A stretch of DNA of 64,000 bases from Streptomyces viridochromogenes DSM 40736 (GCF_000158955.1 NZ_GG657757.1:3814724-3878723); one strand, 5' to 3'. Counted from the stretch's first letter, positions 7,449-16,561 are shown. The notes: generated by a model from the sequence alone, not told the origin. Program-made: numbers and translations.

Positions 7449-8640
7449 AGGAGAGCCGTTCCGGCACCGTCGCCGGTGCGCGTTCTGTGCGCCTCGCCGC
7501 CGCCATCAGCAGCAGCGTCACCGCCACCGAGCCCGTGGCCGTCGCCGTCATGGCCGAGGCCGGTGACGTCAGTTGGGCCACCGACCCCGCGAGTGCCGCC
7601 GCCGCACCCTGCATCGTGAGTCTGCCCGCCGAGTCCAGCCCCAGGGCCTGCCCCGCCAGCGTGTCGGGTGTCAGGGCCATCAGCCGCTCCTGCTGCACGA
7701 GGCTCGCCCCGAAGCCGACCGACGCCAGCGTGACGGCGACCGCCGCGAGCGGAAGCGGTGGACGCAGGACGAACGGTACGTACGGGACGGCCAGGATCAG
7801 CAGGAGCGGGAAGCCCAGGCGCGGCCGCAGACGGGGTGGGAGCAGGCGGCCCACCAGCACGTCCCCGGCCAGCATGCCCAGCGCGGCACAGGCGAACAGG
7901 GTGCCGGCGGAGTCGGGCGCGTAGGAGACGTAGAGGGATTCGCAGCCCACCACCAGGCCGTTGGGGATCCAGAGGGCCAGATAGACCTGGCGGCGGGGCG
8001 CGGAGGACCACAGCAGCACGTTGGCGCGCCAGGTCGCCGTCACCGAGGGGCGGCCCGTCGTGCGCGGCGGGCGGCGGGTCAGGCCGAGGCGGACGACCAC
8101 CGCGCCCAGGACGTACAGGGCGGCGGCCACCATCAGGGACACCCTCGGGGACAGCAGCGCCACCAGGGCGCCACCGGTCGCGTAGCCGGTGATCTGCATG
8201 AGGCCGGTCATCATGTTGAAGACCGAGCGGCCCAGCAGATAACCGACCTTGGAGAGGATCTCGTTCAGCAGGCCCCAGCGCACTCCCCCGCCCACCGACT
8301 CCACCAGCCCCTTGGCCAGGACGATCGCGAGGATCCCCCAGACCGGCAGTCCGGGCAGGGCCAGGGCGGCCGTGGCCGCGGCGAAGAGGAGGTGCAGGGT
8401 GGTCAGGGCCGCACGAGGGGGGAGCCGGTCGGCGGCCGAGAGCAGGAACGTCGCGCCCAGCACCTGCACGAGCGACGAGCCGAACATGCTCACCGCGGAC
8501 AGCAGCGGCGACTCGGTCGCCCGGTACACGAGAGTGCCCAGGGCCAGTCCGCTCATCGTCCGGGCGATCGTCTGCACCGAGCCGGACAGGAAGAACGGGG
8601 TGAACTCCGGTGTGCGGAACAGTTCGCGGTAACTGCGCAT
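7447..8640 (-). CDS. MFS transporter
   Basis: 397 residues, about 12 hydrophobic segments in two six-helix halves separated by an Arg-rich cytoplasmic loop near residues 185-205. The N-terminus, RELFRTPEFTPFFLSGSVQ, is typical of the MFS group often annotated as drug or metabolite exporters. No substrate can be assigned. It is divergent from the ArsR-type regulator at 8713, with 72 bases between starts holding a clear palindrome, which suggests that regulator controls it. The stop codon is created by the edge of the small element at 7361-7448. Confidence 0.85.
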   Translation of the reverse strand: MRSYRELFRTPEFTPFFLSGSVQTIARTMSGLALGTLVYRATESPLLSAVSMFGSSLVQVLGATFLLSAADRLPPRAALTTLHLLFAAATAALALPGLPVWGILAIVLAKGLVESVGGGVRWGLLNEILSKVGYLLGRSVFNMMTGLMQITGYATGGALVALLSPRVSLMVAAALYVLGAVVVRLGLTRRPPRTTGRPSVTATWRANVLLWSSAPRRQVYLALWIPNGLVVGCESLYVSYAPDSAGTLFACAALGMLAGDVLVGRLLPPRLRPRLGFPLLLILAVPYVPFVLRPPLPLAAVAVTLASVGFGASLVQQERLMALTPDTLAGQALGLDSAGRLTMQGAAAALAGSVAQLTSPASAMTATATGSVAVTLLLMAAARRTERAPATVPERLS

Positions 8641-8678
8641 GTGACGGAGTCTGTGGCGCCGCGGATCGCAGGGTTATC

Positions 8679-8698
8679 GTTTCGCGCACATGCGAAAC
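8679..8698. promoter_or_regulatory. Operator candidate between MFS and ArsR-type genes
   Basis: GTTTCGC (8679-8685), a six-base spacer, then GCGAAAC (8692-8698): a perfect 7-bp inverted repeat in the 72-base divergent promoter region. Its position would let one bound regulator silence both genes. Confidence 0.5.
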
Positions 8699-8712
8699 AT
8701 CGGGGGTCTTCC

Positions 8713-9705
8713 ATGGGCTGGTGGCAGATCAACGCCGACACCCTGGCCGGCAGCCGGTTCCTGATCTCGCCGTTCGCGGAGGCCTTCGGGAGCCTGCGGC
8801 TGCTGCACGGGGCCGTGGCCGCGCATCCCGGCGAGCGCGGCTGGCTGGACGCCCATCTGCCCGACTACCGGCGGCGGTTGGCGCGGGATCCGGTGACCGC
8901 GCTGCTCGTCAGCGCCGGGATCGGGCGGGACTGGACGGCCGACTTCCTCTCCCCCACCCCGCGCGACGGGGAGACCTTCGAGGAGGGCGTCGCGAAGGTG
9001 CGGGCGGCCGACCCGGCGGCGGCCCGCTCCGATCTCACCCTCTCCCTGCGCGGCCCGGTCCCGGCCCGGCTGCACCGGGACGACCTGCCGGAGCGCGCGG
9101 CGGACCTGCTGACGTACGTCTGGGCCACGGCCGTACGACCGTACTGGCCGCACCGGCGGCGCATCCTGGAGGCCGATGTGGTCGCGCGGACCGCGCAGGT
9201 CAGCAGGGGTGGCTGGGCGTCGGCGCTGGGCGCGCTGCGGCCGGGGACCCGGTGGCTCGGCGAGAACCGGCTCCAGGTCAACGCGCGCGACTATCCGCCG
9301 CGCGAGATCTCCGGCGCGGAGCTCGTGTTCGTGCCGATCACCACGCAGCGCATCGGCTGGGTGTCCTGGGAGGGCACGGACCGGTACGCGCTGGTCTACC
9401 CGTGTGCGGGTGCCCTCGCCGACCCCGATGCCAGGACCGCTCCCGCCGGCCTCGGCGCGCTGCTCGGAGCCGCCCGCGCCGGTGTGCTGGTCCGGCTCGG
9501 TTCCCCGCTCAGCACCAGCCAGCTGGTCGCCGTGACCGGCCAGGGCCTCGGGTCGGTCGGGCGGCATCTGCGGGTGCTGCTGGACGCCGGGCTGGTGGAG
9601 CGGCGGCGGGCGGGCAGGTCGGTGCTGTACTCGCGGACGGCGGCGGGGCAGGTACTGGTGGATGCCGCCGAGGCCCGCAGCCGGCACGGCACCCGGCGGA
9701 GCTAG
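8713..9705 (+). CDS. ArsR-type winged-helix regulator with long N-terminal domain
   Basis: 330 residues from ATG 8713. The open frame runs far upstream, but that part is antisense to the MFS gene and lacks a ribosome site. The DNA-binding part is C-terminal (about 240-325): GVLVRLGSPLSTSQLVAVT, then GLGSVGRHLRVLLDAGLVERRRAGRSVLYSR, a standard ArsR winged helix. The first 230 residues form a separate conserved region in such Streptomyces regulators (GSRFLISPFAEA motif near residue 12), probably ligand sensing. No Cys metal site of classical ArsR is evident. Divergent from the MFS exporter, which is its likely target. The TAG stop overlaps the TAGGCT promoter of the next gene. Confidence 0.85.
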   Translation: MGWWQINADTLAGSRFLISPFAEAFGSLRLLHGAVAAHPGERGWLDAHLPDYRRRLARDPVTALLVSAGIGRDWTADFLSPTPRDGETFEEGVAKVRAADPAAARSDLTLSLRGPVPARLHRDDLPERAADLLTYVWATAVRPYWPHRRRILEADVVARTAQVSRGGWASALGALRPGTRWLGENRLQVNARDYPPREISGAELVFVPITTQRIGWVSWEGTDRYALVYPCAGALADPDARTAPAGLGALLGAARAGVLVRLGSPLSTSQLVAVTGQGLGSVGRHLRVLLDAGLVERRRAGRSVLYSRTAAGQVLVDAAEARSRHGTRRS

Positions 9706-9714
9706 GCTCCCGGC

Positions 9715-10218
9715 ATGACGAATACCAACGGTTCCTCTCCCCTCGACGTCGAGATCGGTGCGCTGCAGGGCGGTTCCGCCGCCCTGTCCCAGTACGCGGG
9801 CAAGGCGGTGCTCGTGGTGAACGTCGCCTCCAAGTGCGGCCTGACCCCGCAGTACACGGGTCTGGAGAAGCTCCAGGAGCAGTACGCGGAGCGCGGGTTC
9901 ACCGTCCTCGGCGTGCCCTGCAACCAGTTCCTCGGTCAGGAGCCCGGCAGCGCCGAGGAGATCGCCGAGTTCTGCTCGGCGACGTACGGCGTGACCTTCC
10001 CGCTGACCGAGAAGGTCGAGGTCAACGGTGAGAACCGGCACCCGCTGTACGACCGCCTGACCGGCTTCGCCGACGCCGAGGGCCACAGCGGGGACATCCG
10101 CTGGAACTTCGAGAAGTTCCTGATCGGCCGGGACGGCCAGGTCGTCGCCCGCTTCTCGCCGCAGACCGAGCCGGAGTCGGCGGAGGTCGTGGCGGCGGTG
10201 GAGGCCCAGCTGGCCTGA
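9715..10218 (+). CDS. Glutathione peroxidase family thiol peroxidase
   Basis: 167 residues. TAGGCT at 9703-9708, overlapping the preceding stop, is six bases before the ATG, implying a leaderless mRNA. The catalytic tetrad is complete: Cys41 (VNVASKCGLT), Gln75 (FLGQEPG), Trp130 and Asn131 (DIRWNFEKF). The peroxidatic residue is Cys, not selenocysteine. Cys87 lies in the segment where thioredoxin-dependent members carry a resolving Cys. Because Streptomyces use mycothiol and thioredoxin rather than glutathione, the physiological electron donor is likely thioredoxin. It reduces peroxides in the cytoplasm. Confidence 0.93.
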   Translation: MTNTNGSSPLDVEIGALQGGSAALSQYAGKAVLVVNVASKCGLTPQYTGLEKLQEQYAERGFTVLGVPCNQFLGQEPGSAEEIAEFCSATYGVTFPLTEKVEVNGENRHPLYDRLTGFADAEGHSGDIRWNFEKFLIGRDGQVVARFSPQTEPESAEVVAAVEAQLA

Positions 10219-10307
10219 GAACCGACCCGGTTGACCTTGCCCCTGGGGCAGGCCCGAGTGTCCTCGTCGTCGGGCGGAAGAGCCGCCCGATGACGGAGGA
10301 TGCCGTG

Positions 10308-11168
10308 GTGGACGTACCGGACCGGGACCTGCTCACCATCGGGGCGTTCGCCGCGCGCGCCCGGCTGTCGGCCAAGGCGCTGCGGCTGTACGACCGGCTG
10401 GGGCTGCTGTCACCGGCGCATGTCGACGAGACCACCGGCTACCGCTACTACCGCGCCGGCCAGGTCGAACGGGCCCGGCTGGTGGCGATGCTGCGGCAGC
10501 TGGACATGCCGCTCGCCCGGATCGCCGAGGTGGTCTCGGCGGGCGACGGGCCGGCGGCGGCCGAGCTGCTCGGCGCGTACTGGGCGAACGTCGAGGCGCG
10601 GGTGGCGGGGCAGCGGACGCTCGCCGAGTACCTCCGTGGACGGCTGTCGGGGAGGAGCTCCGAGATGTACGAGAAGTTCGCGGTGGAGACGGTGGACGTG
10701 CCCGGGCAGGTGGTGATCAGCGAGACCCGGCATCTCCTGGCGGGCGAGCTGCCCACGTGGATCGGGGCGTCGCTGGGCCGCCTGGAGTCGGCGGCACGGG
10801 AGTGCGGCGGCGTCGCGGCGGCGCCGTTCGTCGTCTACCACTCCGAGGTGTCGATGGAGAGCGACGGACCGGCCGAGGCCTGCGTGCCGGTGGCCGACGA
10901 GGCGGCGGCCCGGGAGTGGGTCGAGCGGCACGGCCGGGCCCGTGGGACGACGGTACGGGTGGACCCCGCCCGGCGGCTGGCCTACACCCGGATCACCAAG
11001 GCGCAGGTGGCCCATCCTCAGATCATGGCGGCCTTCGAGGCGGTGGAGGAGTGGATCACCCGGGAGGGCCTGGAACAGGCGGGCCCGTGCCGGGAGGTGT
11101 ACTTCGCGGACTGGGACGCGGCGGGAGCCGGGGACCCGGTGTGTGACGTGGCGTTCCCGGTGAGCTGA
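10308..11168 (+). CDS. MerR family regulator with GyrI-like effector domain
   Basis: 286 residues from GTG 10308, seven bases after GGAGGA; ATG 10290 and GTG 10305 are in-frame alternatives. The N-terminal winged helix is typical MerR (LLTIGAFAARARLSAKALRLYD, then HVDETTGYRYY and the helix LVAMLRQLDMPLARIAEV). A dimerisation helix follows near residues 75-110. The C-terminal 160 residues, with alternating strands, resemble a GyrI/SOUL-like small-molecule binding domain as in BmrR-type multidrug regulators. A short inverted repeat (CGGGCGG/CCGCCCG, about 10270-10289) lies just before the start. No adjacent transporter identifies its target. Confidence 0.88.
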   Translation: MDVPDRDLLTIGAFAARARLSAKALRLYDRLGLLSPAHVDETTGYRYYRAGQVERARLVAMLRQLDMPLARIAEVVSAGDGPAAAELLGAYWANVEARVAGQRTLAEYLRGRLSGRSSEMYEKFAVETVDVPGQVVISETRHLLAGELPTWIGASLGRLESAARECGGVAAAPFVVYHSEVSMESDGPAEACVPVADEAAAREWVERHGRARGTTVRVDPARRLAYTRITKAQVAHPQIMAAFEAVEEWITREGLEQAGPCREVYFADWDAAGAGDPVCDVAFPVS

Positions 11169-11195
11169 CCCCTCTTCGGGGGCCGGGCACGAGCG

Positions 11196-11237
11196 GAGCC
11201 CTCTCGGCTAGGACGGCGATGCTGGTCGAGAGGGCTC
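11196..11237. terminator. Hairpin between convergent MerR and DUF397 genes
   Basis: GAGCCCTCTCG (11196-11206) pairs perfectly with CGAGAGGGCTC (11227-11237) across a 20-base loop. It can terminate transcription from either side. Confidence 0.65.
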
Positions 11238-11272
11238 TGTCGGTGGTGCTTGTGCTGTCGTCGTTCGGTGTC

Positions 11273-11464
11273 TCAGGACTTGACCGAGGCCACGAAGGCG
11301 TTCCACGCGTCGGCGGGGAACGCCAGCTTGGGGCCCTCGGGGATCTTGGTGTCACCGAGCTCCAGCGCCTGCTCGACGGTCGACCTGACCATCACACAGG
11401 CGCCGTTGTTGTTGGTGTAGGAGGACGTCGTCCACGTTTCCGTGGCGCCCAGACGAATTGCCAT
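11273..11464 (-). CDS. scr2: DUF397 small protein (Scr2-like)
   Basis: 63 residues with the DUF397 pattern: WTTSSYTNNNGACVMV near the start and a C-terminal region with FPADAWNAFVASVKS, where the family usually has a similar hydrophobic Trp/Phe block. It lies downstream of an XRE gene in the same direction. DUF397 proteins typically pair with such regulators and are thought to modulate them. By order beside GPP34 and the acidic D-Ala-D-Ala carboxypeptidase it corresponds to S. coelicolor SCO4442 (Scr2), which I recall together with Scr1 as an activator of antibiotic production. The symbol rests on that memory of synteny, not on a search. Confidence 0.8.
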   Translation of the reverse strand: MAIRLGATETWTTSSYTNNNGACVMVRSTVEQALELGDTKIPEGPKLAFPADAWNAFVASVKS

Positions 11465-11489
11465 GTTCGCTCCGTAGCCAGTTGCGTTT

Positions 11490-11516
11490 ACGCCAACCCG
11501 TGCTGGTGGTTGGCGT
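11490..11516. promoter_or_regulatory. Palindrome upstream of the DUF397 gene
   Basis: ACGCCAACC (11490-11498) and GGTTGGCGT (11508-11516) form a perfect 9-bp inverted repeat with a nine-base spacer, 26 bases before the DUF397 start. It is either an operator for the adjacent XRE regulator or an mRNA hairpin in the leader. Confidence 0.45.
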
Positions 11517-11658
11517 GATCGACGCTACTCGCCAACATCCTCTTTCGGAGCAGCCATTCACTCGACTGGATGGCATATTCCAGGGGAGACTTCCAGTCAG
11601 GCGTGTCAGGGGTGTAGCATCCCGCGCTTTGCCCGACGAAAGGTCACCCGACGGCTGG

Positions 11659-12519
11659 TCAGCCCCGCGCGTAGTCCTTCGCCAGGCGCTCGACGAGCTG
11701 CCGCGACTGGTCCACGTTCAGCGACTGGGCGCGCAGATGCTCGTACATCACCGTGTACTTCTGCACGTCGAGCGGCTTCTCCAGATACAGGTCGCTGGTC
11801 ACGCCCTCGATGTACACCACGCTCGAGTCGGCCGCGTCGGCGAACTCCAGGATCGAGTACTGGCCGTTGATGCCGGCGTGCGCGCCGACCTCGAACGGCA
11901 GCACCTGCACGGTGATGTGGGGCAGTTGCGACATCTCGATGAGGTGCTCCAGCTGCTCGCGCATCACCTGCCGGCTGCCGACGACCCGGTGCAGGGACGC
12001 CTCGTCCAGGACCACCCACAGCCGCAGCGGATCGGTCTCGGCGGTGATACGGCCCTGCCGGCGCAGCCGGACCTCGACGCGCTTGTCGTTGTCCGCCTCC
12101 GAGGCCTCGGGCGAGCCGCCCCGGATGATGGCCTCGGCGTACGCACGCGTCTGCAGCAGGCCGGTGATGATCTGCGGTTCGTAGACCCGCAGCGACTCGG
12201 CGTCCGTCTCCAGGCCGATGTAGACGCTGTACGGGATGTCCCCGAAGGCGTGCCACCAGCCCTGCTGCCGGGAGTCCTTGGCCATCTGCATCAGCGAGTC
12301 GACGATCCGCTGGTCCTCGACCTCGTAGACCCCGCACAGGTCGCGGACGTCCCGCTGGCTGATGCTGCGCCGGCCGTTCTCCAGCCGGCTGATCTTCGAC
12401 TGCGACACCAGCAGCCGCTCGGCGACCTCTTCGGCCGTCATGCCCTTGAGCTCACGGAGCCTGCGCAGCTCCTGGCCGAGCCGGCGGCGCCTGACGGTGG
12501 GATTGACATTGGACGCCAC
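11659..12519 (-). CDS. scr1: XRE/Scr1-family helix-turn-helix regulator (DUF5753)
   Basis: 286 residues from GTG 12519, preceded by GGAGGTG. The N-terminal helix-turn-helix is clear (GMTAEEVAERLLVSQSKISR, about 27-46, then LENGRRSIS). The rest matches the DUF5753 sensor region of WhiJ/Scr1-type proteins: WWHAFGDIPYSVYIGLE near residue 87, then IITGLLQTRAYAEAII, and the IEMSQLPHITVQVLPF block. Such proteins control development and antibiotic production with a DUF397 partner. Synteny suggests it is the SCO4441 (Scr1) orthologue. The 194-base gap before the DUF397 gene holds a palindrome. Confidence 0.88.
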   Translation of the reverse strand: MASNVNPTVRRRRLGQELRRLRELKGMTAEEVAERLLVSQSKISRLENGRRSISQRDVRDLCGVYEVEDQRIVDSLMQMAKDSRQQGWWHAFGDIPYSVYIGLETDAESLRVYEPQIITGLLQTRAYAEAIIRGGSPEASEADNDKRVEVRLRRQGRITAETDPLRLWVVLDEASLHRVVGSRQVMREQLEHLIEMSQLPHITVQVLPFEVGAHAGINGQYSILEFADAADSSVVYIEGVTSDLYLEKPLDVQKYTVMYEHLRAQSLNVDQSRQLVERLAKDYARG

Positions 12520-12650
12520 GGGACGTGCACCTCCGGCTGCGTGCCTCTACTTTGCGTATCTGCTGCTGAGCAGACTGCCACCAAGGCGCTTACTACCGCT
12601 GGGAAACGGTGGATATGCGGCGGGTACCCGCCAGTTCGGACACGGGCACG

Positions 12651-12694
12651 CCGAGCGGGGCGGGGAGAGTGTGTGCTCTCCCCGCCCCGCTCGG
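12651..12694. terminator. Very strong terminator hairpin downstream of GPP34
   Basis: A perfect 19-bp stem (12651-12669 with 12676-12694) closes a six-base TGTGTG loop. It stands between the GPP34 stop at 12753 and the start of the XRE gene and isolates the two transcription units. Confidence 0.85.
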
Positions 12695-12752
12695 ACAGCG
12701 GCTCCCGTGACCGGGCTCTGGGTGCGGCGTGGTGTTCGTGGTGCGGCGCGGC

Positions 12753-13508
12753 TCAGTGGGCCGCGGCACGCGCCATGGTTCCGTGGCGCGGTTGCATCGG
12801 AACACCGCGGGCGGGTTCCGGTGCGGGCCTGGCTCCGCCGGCGGCCTGACGGCCGGACGGGGCCGGGCTGCGGCGCGGCTGGGCCGCCACGCCGTTCTGG
12901 ACGTCCATCACGGCGTGCGCGACGAGACCGCCCATGGGGTCGTGCCTGATCAGGTCCCGCAGCCGGGAGCGAGAGGAGCGTCCCTCGTTGCCCGGGTACA
13001 GGTGCTTGCCGAGGCCGACCGCGTGTGCCAGGGCGGCGAGCGCGGCGGTCCGCGGGTCCGGCGGTACGCCGGTGCGGATCGCCGAGTCCAGCCGGGCCCT
13101 GATCTCCCGGCTGATTTCGGTGTCCGTCGCCTGGTAGCGAGTCGTCGGCAGCACTCCGCACATCTGGCCCGCCACGGCATGCACCATGCCGCACCGCTCC
13201 AGATGCGAGAGGTAGGTCTGGCGAAGCCCGAGACGCGGCCCGCCAATCCAGTTCACTGCCCGCACGGGAGCGCCGCGCCTACGCAGCAACTCCAACGCGC
13301 AGTCCAACGTTGGGTCTCCAGTCGGCCGTGGGGCTACCACGGCGATACGATCCCCGTCTGGGGCTATCCGTCCGGCCAGCGCCAGCTCTACTAGCTGTGC
13401 TCCGGCCAGACCGAGGTCGAGCGACTGCGGCTGCGCAGTGGTACCCGTGGCCGGGTCCAATGCCAGCAGCAGAAGCTCCTCCGGAAGTGTTCTGCGGCTC
13501 CTGCCCAT
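12753..13508 (-). CDS. GPP34/GOLPH3-family phosphoprotein
   Basis: 251 residues. The ATG at 13508 follows GGGGAGG by five bases. The N-terminal LPEELLLLALDP and the helical repeats (LAGAQLVELALAGRI, later TAALAALAHAVGL and LRDLIRHDPMGGLVAHAV) are diagnostic of the GPP34 family, related to eukaryotic Golgi phosphoprotein 3/Vps74, which binds phosphoinositides. Bacterial members are common in Streptomyces and have no settled role; a peripheral lipid-binding function is inferred. The last 45 residues are Pro/Ala/Arg-rich and disordered. It precedes the Scr1/Scr2 pair as in S. coelicolor. Confidence 0.88.
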   Translation of the reverse strand: MGRSRRTLPEELLLLALDPATGTTAQPQSLDLGLAGAQLVELALAGRIAPDGDRIAVVAPRPTGDPTLDCALELLRRRGAPVRAVNWIGGPRLGLRQTYLSHLERCGMVHAVAGQMCGVLPTTRYQATDTEISREIRARLDSAIRTGVPPDPRTAALAALAHAVGLGKHLYPGNEGRSSRSRLRDLIRHDPMGGLVAHAVMDVQNGVAAQPRRSPAPSGRQAAGGARPAPEPARGVPMQPRHGTMARAAAH

Positions 13509-13744
13509 CCATGCCTCCCCGCGTGGATGAAAGACAGGGTGACCCCTCTCACATTGGTCTGTCGAGGGTGCGTGACCGGTTCGTAGTGGAACCAGTAGGT
13601 ATGTCGTTCTCGTCTACCGGGTGGGTTCAGTGCGCGCACAGGACACTGGTACATGGTTCGGACAGCGCGGGAAAGCGGTGTCAGGGCGGCGGTTCACGGT
13701 TCGGTACGCGCACGCGGGGAGTGCGGCGCGAGGAGGAGGCATCG

Positions 13745-16537
13745 GTGGCGGGCGAGTCCCCCGACAGGTCGAAGCAGCGCGAGTCGTCGGCAGAACGGAC
13801 GTCGGGGAGCGCGAGTCCGGTTCCCGAGGCCAGGAGCGAGTCCGCCGATCCGCGGCTCGCGATGGCCAGGGAGGCGAAGAGGTCCTCGACACGCGGAGGC
13901 GTCGACACGGCGACCCGTGTGCTGTCCGTGCGGACGGACGAGGGGCCGGAGGACGAGGACACGGAGCAGGGCGAGAGCGACTCCGGCGCCGAGGACGCGG
14001 GCGCGGACGCCGAGAAGGACGAGGGCACCGGAGAGTCCTCCGGCTCGGGTGAGCGGAGCGAGGGCGACTCCGACTCCGCCTCCGGTGACGGCCGGTTGCG
14101 GGACGCCGTCGCCGCGTGGGTCGCGTCGGCGGACGAGGACGAGGACGAGGACGGGAAGCCTGCCGGTACGGAGGCCCAGGACGCGGACTCCGAGGACGCC
14201 GGAAAGGATTCCGCGGACGACGGGAAGGCCGGTAAGGCCGGGAACGCCGGGAAGGCTGACGCCGAGAACGCGGACGACCCGGCCGGGGAGACCGAGGAGA
14301 CCGAGGAGACCGGGGAGACCGGGGCGGCGGGAAGCGGGAACGACTCCGCCGAGGCCGAACCGGACACCGAGGCCGACCAGGAGGCCGAGGACGACGCGGC
14401 CGAGAACGCGGACAAGCCCGCCGCCGCGGCCGGCAAGCACGCCGAGGACGACGACGAGGCCGAGAGTTCGGGCGAAGCCGAGAGTTCGGGCGAGCCCGCC
14501 GCCGAGACCGGCAAGCACGCCGAGGACGACGACGAGGCGGAGAACGCGGACAAGCCCGCCGCCGCAGCCGAGAAGGTCACCGAGGACGACCATGAGGCGA
14601 GTGACAGCGCCGAAGAGCCCGCGGACGCCCCGGAAGGCGGCCAGAAGGCCGTAGAGGCGGCGTCTGAGGCCTCTCAGAGCCACGAGGCCGACGGGGCCGA
14701 CGAGGAGGCCGAAGAGCGAGAGGCGGACCGTTCCGCCACGGACACCGACGCCGCCGACGACAAGGCCGAGGCCGAGGCCGCACCCAAGGCCGACACGGAC
14801 ACGGACGACACCACCGACTCCGACCCCGACCCCGACTCCGACGCGGACTCCGACGCCGACGGCACCGACAAGGCCCCCAAGGCGGACGACGACGAGGACG
14901 ACGGCGACAAGGCCACCCCCGAACCCCCGGTCGACCAGCCCACCGCCGTCTTCAAGGCCCCGCGGCCGCCGGTCGACCAGCCGACCACCATGCTGAAGCT
15001 CGGCGGGGTCGCGAAGGACGTCAAGGGCGCCAAGGGCGTCAAGGACGTGCCCGAGAAGGAGTCCGAGCGGACCAGCAAGTTCGTCGCGCTCAAGCCGCTG
15101 GACGACCCGTCGACGCGCAAGCCGGCGTCCACCGGACAAACCGCACCGACGGCACCGACCGCAGCGCCCGCAGCGCCCAAACAGGCCGCCCCCGCCGACG
15201 CCACGGCCCCCGTACCCACCGTCAGCCCCGAGCGGACCACGCAGCAGCCGCTGCCGCCCAAGCCTCCGCTGGACCTGCTCGCGGAGCTGACCAACACCCC
15301 GCCGCCGCCGGACACCCCGCTGCGGACGGCCGTACGGCGGGTGAAGATCTGGACGCCGCTGGCGCTGCTGCTGGTGGTCCTCCTCGGGGTCGTGCAGAGC
15401 GTGCGCCCGCTGCCGGCGCCCACCCTCGAGCTGACCGCGAAGGACAGCTACACCTTCGAGGGCGGCAAGCCCGACATCCCGTGGCCGGACAAGGGCCAGG
15501 CCGCTCTGGACGTGCAGGGGATCGGCACGTTCGGGTCGTCCGGTGAGCAGAAGCCCGTGCCGATCGCCAGTGTCGCCAAGGTCATGACCGCCTATCTGAT
15601 CCTGCGCGAGCACCCGCTGAAGAGCGGCGCGCCCGGCCCGAAGATCGAGATCGACCAGGCCGCCGAGGACCAGTCCGACGCCGGCCAGGAGTCCACCGTC
15701 GACGTCACCAAGGGCGACAAGATCACCCAGCGGGAGGCTCTGGAGAGCATCCTGATCGCGTCCGCGAACAACATCGCGCGCCTGCTGGCCCGCTGGGACG
15801 CCGGTTCCGAGAAGTCGTTCGTGCAGAAGATGAACGACGCCGCCAAGGACCTCGGCATGAAGAACACGACGTACACCGACCCGTCGGGTCTGAACAACAC
15901 CACCGTCTCCACGGCCGTGGACCAGGTGAAGCTCGCCAAGGCCGCCATGCAGCAGCCCGCCTTCCGCGAGGTCGCCGCGATGATGTCGTACGTCGACTAC
16001 AAGGGCACCAAGCACGACAACTGGAACCGTCTGGTCGGCTACAACGACGTCACCGGCATCAAGACCGGCACCACCACCTCGGCCCTCGGCAACCTCGTCT
16101 TCGCCGCGAAGAAGGACGTCGACGGCGAGACCCGCCGGATCATCGGCGCCGTGGTGCGCCAGCCCGCCGGCGGCCCCGACAACACCATCCTGGGCGCCGC
16201 GCTCCACGAGGGCGACCAGCTGATCCGGGCCGCCCAGGGCGCGCTGGAGTCGGCGACGATCCTGAAGAAGGGCGATGTCGTCGGGTACGCGGACGACGGT
16301 CTCGGCGGCCGTACGCCGGTCGCCGTCACCGAGGACGTCACGGCCGTCGGCTGGGCGGGCCTGTCCGTGAAGCTGACGTTCGCCGCGGACGAGCTGCCGC
16401 ACGTGGCGAAGGCCGGTACGAAGGTGGGCACGCTCACCGTCGGCGACGGCACCACCAGCGCGGTCAAGGTTCCGGTCGCCCTCCAGAAGGACCTCGTGGA
16501 GCCGGGCTTCGCGGACAAGCTGACGCGCCTCGGCTGA
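13745..16537 (+). CDS. Membrane-anchored D-alanyl-D-alanine carboxypeptidase (S11) with long acidic cytoplasmic region
   Basis: 930 residues from GTG 13745, chosen over a longer open frame because GAGGAGGAGG lies just upstream. Residues 1 to about 530 are disordered, very rich in Asp, Glu and Ala, with imperfect KHAEDDDEAE-type repeats near 220-280. A single membrane helix follows (about 536-556). Outside lies a penicillin-binding S11 domain with all three motifs: SVAK (Ser609-Lys612), SAN (Ser673-Asn675) and KTG from Lys773. It should trim the terminal D-Ala of peptidoglycan stem peptides and bind beta-lactams. The 530-residue acidic tail is far beyond normal carboxypeptidases. The gene corresponds by order to SCO4439 (recall). 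Confidence 0.93.
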   Translation: MAGESPDRSKQRESSAERTSGSASPVPEARSESADPRLAMAREAKRSSTRGGVDTATRVLSVRTDEGPEDEDTEQGESDSGAEDAGADAEKDEGTGESSGSGERSEGDSDSASGDGRLRDAVAAWVASADEDEDEDGKPAGTEAQDADSEDAGKDSADDGKAGKAGNAGKADAENADDPAGETEETEETGETGAAGSGNDSAEAEPDTEADQEAEDDAAENADKPAAAAGKHAEDDDEAESSGEAESSGEPAAETGKHAEDDDEAENADKPAAAAEKVTEDDHEASDSAEEPADAPEGGQKAVEAASEASQSHEADGADEEAEEREADRSATDTDAADDKAEAEAAPKADTDTDDTTDSDPDPDSDADSDADGTDKAPKADDDEDDGDKATPEPPVDQPTAVFKAPRPPVDQPTTMLKLGGVAKDVKGAKGVKDVPEKESERTSKFVALKPLDDPSTRKPASTGQTAPTAPTAAPAAPKQAAPADATAPVPTVSPERTTQQPLPPKPPLDLLAELTNTPPPPDTPLRTAVRRVKIWTPLALLLVVLLGVVQSVRPLPAPTLELTAKDSYTFEGGKPDIPWPDKGQAALDVQGIGTFGSSGEQKPVPIASVAKVMTAYLILREHPLKSGAPGPKIEIDQAAEDQSDAGQESTVDVTKGDKITQREALESILIASANNIARLLARWDAGSEKSFVQKMNDAAKDLGMKNTTYTDPSGLNNTTVSTAVDQVKLAKAAMQQPAFREVAAMMSYVDYKGTKHDNWNRLVGYNDVTGIKTGTTTSALGNLVFAAKKDVDGETRRIIGAVVRQPAGGPDNTILGAALHEGDQLIRAAQGALESATILKKGDVVGYADDGLGGRTPVAVTEDVTAVGWAGLSVKLTFAADELPHVAKAGTKVGTLTVGDGTTSAVKVPVALQKDLVEPGFADKLTRLG

Positions 16538-16561
16538 GCCGGGACCGCCCGCTCGCACCAC

